From an uncultured Lachnospiraceae bacterium (lineage in GTDB: Bacteria > Bacillota > Clostridia > Lachnospirales > Lachnospiraceae), in NCBI GenBank assembly GCA_902463835.1, contig CABQGZ010000100.1, positions 1 through 9,305 on the forward strand: a DNA stretch of 9,305 nucleotides, in the 5' to 3' direction. The translations under genes were made by a program, and so were the position numbers. Below are positions 6,205-9,305 of this stretch, piece after piece; positions within the stretch are counted from its first letter, which is position 1, and each line of letters begins with the position of its first letter. The notes under the pieces are model-generated. The model made no database searches. It worked only from the letters and a program-made list of their open reading frames with translations, and was not told the origin of the DNA.

Positions 6205-7506
6205 ATGAAGAGATATTTTCAGCCGGAAATTGAGACAATGCCGGTGAAAGAACTTGCGAAGCTGCAGAGCGAACGCCTTGTGAAACAGGTGAGACATGTC
6301 TATGACAATGTGAAATTTTACCGCCAGCGGATGGATGAGGCCGGCATAGCACCGGAGGATATCCGCGGGATTGAGGATCTGCACAAGCTGCCTTTTATTA
6401 CAAAGAGTGATCTGCGTGACCAATATCCCTATGGGCTTCTGGGCGTGCCGCTGTCCGAGTGCGTGCGTATCCAGTCCACCAGCGGAACTACAGGCAGACG
6501 TGTGGTGGCATTCTATACCCAGGAGGACATCGATATCTGGGATGAGTGCTGTGCCCGTGCCATTGTAGCGGCCGGTGGAACGAAGGAGGATGTATGTCAT
6601 GTGAGCTACGGCTATGGTCTCTTTACCGGGGGCCCGGGCTTGAACGGCGGTTCTCATAAAGTGGGCTGTCTGACACTGCCCATGTCTTCCGGCAACACCG
6701 AACGTCAGCTCCAGTTCATGACGGATCTTGGCTCCACGATTCTCTGCTGTACGCCTTCTTACGCGGCCAACCTTGGCGAGGCTATCAACGAGCGGGGCAT
6801 CAAGGATAAGATCAAATTGAAAGCAGGCATCTTCGGGGCAGAGCCCTGGACGGAGGAGATGCGTCAAAATATCGAGGAATCTCTGGGAATCAAGGCGTAT
6901 GATATCTATGGATTGACGGAGATCTCAGGCCCCGGCGTCTCCTTTGAATGCGAGGAGCAGGCGGGCATGCATATACAGGAGGATCATTTTATCGCGGAGA
7001 TCATCAACCCGGAGACCGGGGAGGTGCTTCCGGAGGGAGAAGTGGGAGAGCTGGTATTTACCTGTATCGATAAAAAGGCGTTCCCGCTGCTTCGGTACCG
7101 CACCCGGGATCTGTGTTATCTGACACGGAAGCCCTGCTCCTGCGGACGTACCCACATCCGTATGCACAAGCCCATGGGCAGAAGCGATGACATGATGATC
7201 ATCAAGGGAGTAAACGTGTTCCCGTCCCAGATTGAGACGGTGCTGCTGAAGCATGGCTATCAGGCAAACTATCAGATCGTGGTGGATCGCAAGGGGAACA
7301 ACGACACCTGTCAGGTGCGTGTGGAGCTGCCCCCGGATATGGTGGAGGATACCACTATGTCGGATGCTGCCAGAGAGAAGGATCTGGTGGCCGGACTCAA
7401 ATCCATGCTGGGCATCCGTGTGGATGTGAAGGTGGTGCCGCCCAAGAGCATTGAGCGGAGCGAAGGAAAAGCAGTGCGGGTGATCGACAAGAGGAAGCTG
7501 TATTAA
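6205..7506 (+). CDS. paaK: Phenylacetate-CoA ligase-type AMP-forming arylacetate-CoA ligase
   Basis: This gene encodes a 433-residue member of the PaaK branch of the ANL adenylating superfamily: arylacetate + ATP + CoA gives arylacetyl-CoA + AMP + PPi, in the cytosol. Motifs in order are the ATP-binding loop STSGTTGRR (91-99), SYGYGLFTGG (134-143), GAEPW (211-215), the adenine-pocket motif YDIYGLTEI (232-240), RYRTRDL (297-303) with the ribose-binding Asp302, the hinge region GRSDDMMIIKGVNVFPSQIE (325-344), and the C-terminal EGKAVRV (420-426) whose Lys422 is the likely catalytic lysine. CSCGRTH at 311-317 matches the Cys-rich turn common in PaaK proteins. The length is typical (about 430). 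GGAGG (6191-6195) lies 9 nt before the ATG. Beside iorAB and without phenylacetate epoxidase genes, it is more likely to work on indoleacetate or phenylacetate linked to IorAB than in the aerobic Paa pathway. Reaction direction in the cell is unknown. Confidence 0.93.
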   Translation: MKRYFQPEIETMPVKELAKLQSERLVKQVRHVYDNVKFYRQRMDEAGIAPEDIRGIEDLHKLPFITKSDLRDQYPYGLLGVPLSECVRIQSTSGTTGRRVVAFYTQEDIDIWDECCARAIVAAGGTKEDVCHVSYGYGLFTGGPGLNGGSHKVGCLTLPMSSGNTERQLQFMTDLGSTILCCTPSYAANLGEAINERGIKDKIKLKAGIFGAEPWTEEMRQNIEESLGIKAYDIYGLTEISGPGVSFECEEQAGMHIQEDHFIAEIINPETGEVLPEGEVGELVFTCIDKKAFPLLRYRTRDLCYLTRKPCSCGRTHIRMHKPMGRSDDMMIIKGVNVFPSQIETVLLKHGYQANYQIVVDRKGNNDTCQVRVELPPDMVEDTTMSDAAREKDLVAGLKSMLGIRVDVKVVPPKSIERSEGKAVRVIDKRKLY

Positions 7507-7510
7507 GAGA

Positions 7511-7557
7511 ACAGGGTATACAGAACGGAGGAAATCCATGCTGTATACCCTGTTTTT
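7511..7557 (+). terminator. Intrinsic terminator after paaK, possibly bidirectional
   Basis: ACAGGGTATACAG (7511-7523) and CTGTATACCCTGT (7541-7553) form a perfect 13-bp inverted repeat with a 17-nt loop. A run of five T (7553-7557) follows on the + strand. It begins 4 nt after the paaK stop codon and lies between two convergent genes. Read on the - strand, the same hairpin is followed by TCTCTTAATA, a weaker T-rich tail, so it may also stop the amidohydrolase transcript. The loop contains GGAGG and an ATG. Confidence 0.8.
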
Positions 7558-7565
7558 GACGAAAA

Positions 7566-8414
7566 TTATATTTCCAACAGCCTTCTGGCATTTTCAGAGA
7601 AAATCTGTTGTTTCTCCTCCTGTGACAGCGACGTCCGCTGTACCCGTTCCACGTAATCCGCCTGATCCTCCCAGGGGGAGTCGGAGCCGAACAGGATCCG
7701 GTCTGTCCCATGTGCCCGGCAGAGGCGGACAAAGGCTTCATCGGAGAGATTTTCTGTCAGGTAAGGCGCATCCTCCTGGGCGGGATCCGCCGTGACCGCT
7801 CCGATGGAGAAGGCGGTGTCAAACCACACCGGCGCTCCGGCCAGATCGCGGCGAATATCTTCCCAGCAGCCCCAGCCGCCCATGTGAGCAAGCACAAGCT
7901 TCTTAGGCCGAACCTCATCCACCACCTGAAGAATGTGGGAGACAGAGGCGTAATTGTGGTCATATATTCCGATGTCGATCCCGGCGTGGGTGACGATGAC
8001 AAGCCCCTGTTCCGAGGCGGCGTCAATGATCCGCATCATGCGGATATCATTCAGATCCACATTCTGGTAGGCAGGGTGGAGCTTGATGCCGGGAACCTTG
8101 TGCTCCCGCAGGCGAATGAGCTCCTGCTTATAATCCGCATAGTCGGGATGCATGCCCCCAAAGGCAACGATCCCACGATCCGCCGTCAGCTCCTGCTGTT
8201 CCATCACCAGACGGTTGATCTTCTCCACCTGTCCGGTGGTTGTCATCACAGGCAGCGTCACAGAGTAGTCGACGCCGCCTTTTTTCATGGAGGAGACAAG
8301 GCCGTCCATGGTGCCGTCGGAGAAGGGCAGTGTGTGCGACACGCCGCCCAGCTGCTTTACCACACGGCCCGCGATGGCGTCCGGGAAGGTGTGGGTGTGA
8401 AAGTCGATGATCAT
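7566..8414 (-). CDS. Amidohydrolase-2 family metal-dependent hydrolase
   Basis: This gene encodes a 282-residue TIM-barrel protein of the amidohydrolase superfamily (Amidohydro_2). Metal-ligand motifs are clear: the N-terminal HxH (DFHTHTFPD, His6 and His8), GIKLHP (109-114), VTHAG with His143, LAHMGG with His177, and FGSDSPW with Asp245. Related proteins include decarboxylases such as aminocarboxymuconate-semialdehyde decarboxylase, hydratases and hydrolases, so the reaction cannot be predicted. The length is normal and no signal peptide or membrane segment is seen, so it is probably cytosolic. The ATG at 8414 is chosen because GGAGG (8423-8427 on the - strand) lies 8 nt upstream and the protein then starts MIIDFHTH, as is usual in this family. 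A TTG at 8432 overlapping the upstream stop codon is a weaker alternative. It lies 14 nt downstream of the aminotransferase and is very likely cotranscribed with it. Confidence 0.88.
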   Translation of the reverse strand: MIIDFHTHTFPDAIAGRVVKQLGGVSHTLPFSDGTMDGLVSSMKKGGVDYSVTLPVMTTTGQVEKINRLVMEQQELTADRGIVAFGGMHPDYADYKQELIRLREHKVPGIKLHPAYQNVDLNDIRMMRIIDAASEQGLVIVTHAGIDIGIYDHNYASVSHILQVVDEVRPKKLVLAHMGGWGCWEDIRRDLAGAPVWFDTAFSIGAVTADPAQEDAPYLTENLSDEAFVRLCRAHGTDRILFGSDSPWEDQADYVERVQRTSLSQEEKQQIFSENARRLLEI

Positions 8415-8422
8415 GAAGGCTT

Positions 8423-8427
8423 CCTCC
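8423..8427 (-). promoter_or_regulatory. Ribosome binding site that sets the amidohydrolase start
   Basis: GGAGG on the - strand lies 8 nt before the ATG at 8414-8412 and directly after the aminotransferase stop codon (8431-8429). It favours this ATG over the overlapping TTG six codons upstream. Confidence 0.7.
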
Positions 8428-8428
8428 G

Positions 8429-9305
8429 TCAACGATACACGGCTGCCAGCTTCTCAAAGGCAGCCAGGGATCGCTCCAGCATGTCCGTCTGAACACAGTA
8501 GGAGATGCGGGTGTGGCCCGGGCAGCCAAAGCCGGTGCCGGGTACGATCAGAAGATCGAATTCCTTCGCCTTCTCACAGAAGGCCACATCGTCCGGGATC
8601 AGCGTTCTGGGGAACATGTAGAAGGTTCCGCCGGGCTCCACCACATGAAAGCCCATATCCCGGAGAGCTTTTAACAGGATGTTCTTGTTGGTCTCGTAGA
8701 CGGAGGTATCCGCAGTCATATCCGCGCACATGGCGCAGACACGCTGGAAGAGTCCGGGTGCATTCACATATCCAAGAGATCTGCCTGCACCGGCCACAGC
8801 GGCGTAGACCAGGTCGTGATCCGCCACCTTCTCCGGAACGAAGATGTAGCCGAGACGTTCGCCGGGCAGGGAGAGGGACTTGGACCAGGAGTAACAGATT
8901 AGGGTGTTGTCGTAGTAGCCGGGGAGATAGGGAACCACCGTGTTCTGGAACACAATCTCACGATAAGGCTCATCGGAGATCAGATAGATGGGTTCCCCGT
9001 ACCGCTCTGATTTTTCCCTCAGGATCGCTGCCAGCTTCCCGATGGTCTCGGCGGAATATACAACGCCGCAGGGATTGTTGGGGGAGTTGACGATCACAGC
9101 CTTGGTCTTCGGGGAGACTGCCTGCTGGAAGGCGTCAAAGTCGATCTGGAAGGCCTCAATATCTGCAGGGATCAGCTTCATGACTGCGCCGGCGCCCTCC
9201 ACAAATACCTTGTACTCCGGGAAATAGGGAGCGAATACGATCACCTCGTCGCCGGGGTTGCACAGGCCGTTCAGACAGCAGCAGAGAGCAGCGGCAGCGC
9301 CCACC
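8429..9305 (-). CDS. PLP-dependent aminotransferase, class I/II (partial, N-terminus outside window)
   Basis: This is a fold-type I aminotransferase of the aspartate/aromatic aminotransferase superfamily. About 291 C-terminal residues are visible; family members have about 390-400, so roughly 100 N-terminal residues lie beyond the right edge. Numbering from the edge, the visible motifs are: VGAAAALCC (1-9), which corresponds to the cofactor-phosphate-binding turn; PGDEVIVFAPYFPEY (17-31); NSPNNPCG (73-80); DEPYREI (111-117), whose Asp and Tyr contact the cofactor; SWSKSLSLPGERLGY (139-153), whose first Lys (142) is the Schiff-base lysine; and HTRISYC (264-270), whose Arg binds the substrate carboxylate. 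The frame is open to the edge, so this is a window truncation rather than a pseudogene. It leads into the amidohydrolase gene. Substrate cannot be told; arylpyruvate production for IorAB is attractive but unproven, because the transcript is separate and convergent. Confidence 0.9.
   Translation of the reverse strand, partial: VGAAAALCCCLNGLCNPGDEVIVFAPYFPEYKVFVEGAGAVMKLIPADIEAFQIDFDAFQQAVSPKTKAVIVNSPNNPCGVVYSAETIGKLAAILREKSERYGEPIYLISDEPYREIVFQNTVVPYLPGYYDNTLICYSWSKSLSLPGERLGYIFVPEKVADHDLVYAAVAGAGRSLGYVNAPGLFQRVCAMCADMTADTSVYETNKNILLKALRDMGFHVVEPGGTFYMFPRTLIPDDVAFCEKAKEFDLLIVPGTGFGCPGHTRISYCVQTDMLERSLAAFEKLAAVYR

Noticed and set aside
5701..6867. A 388-codon open frame on the - strand opposite iorB and paaK
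   Set aside because: It crosses two well-supported genes and the gap between them, with no family signature; it is a codon-usage shadow.
7710..9090. Two long overlapping + strand frames (7710-8492 and 8407-9090)
   Set aside because: They are antisense to the amidohydrolase and aminotransferase, which show complete motif sets. The second is an Arg/Ser/Pro-rich composition typical of a shadow frame.

Overview
The window looks like chromosomal DNA from an anaerobic Firmicute, most likely a gut Clostridium or Lachnospiraceae relative. The basis is strong AGGAGG-type ribosome binding sites, sigma-A-type promoters in AT-rich gaps between moderately GC-rich genes, a RecD2 helicase of the type found in bacteria lacking RecBC, a YerC/YecD-type TrpR relative, and a ferredoxin-dependent 2-oxoacid oxidoreductase. 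The species assignment is inference. No RNA gene, insertion sequence, CRISPR array or phage gene was seen.

Region 1 (1-3405, + strand): a strong sigma-A-like promoter (61-88) and a leader of about 100 nt precede mreB (196-1188), a complete actin-like cell-shape protein. It is followed after 15 nt by recD2 (1204-3405), a complete superfamily 1 DNA helicase.

Region 2 (3406-7557, + strand): a 112-nt AT-rich gap carries a promoter with an extended -10. It drives a compact operon: a 98-aa TrpR-superfamily DNA-binding protein, iorA (overlapping it by ATGA), iorB (its Shine-Dalgarno overlaps the iorA stop codon), and, after an 86-nt gap with a hairpin, a PaaK-type arylacetate-CoA ligase. A 13-bp perfect inverted repeat plus a T-run ends the operon. 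IorAB interconverts arylpyruvates (from Trp, Phe or Tyr) and arylacetyl-CoA plus CO2 using ferredoxin. The ligase interconverts arylacetyl-CoA and free arylacetate. Together they can either ferment aromatic amino acids to indoleacetate or phenylacetate, or run backwards to salvage arylacetates into aromatic amino acids. The TrpR-type gene at the head suggests, without proving, control by aromatic amino acids.

Region 3 (7566-9305, - strand): a convergent pair. A PLP-dependent class I/II aminotransferase, whose N-terminus lies beyond the window, is followed after 14 nt by an amidohydrolase-2 family metal-dependent hydrolase. An aminotransferase could supply or consume the arylpyruvates used by IorAB, but its specificity cannot be read from the sequence and it is not in the same transcript.

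The most interesting part is the TrpR-like/iorAB/paaK operon. Its enzymes are known families. What may be undescribed is the regulatory logic.
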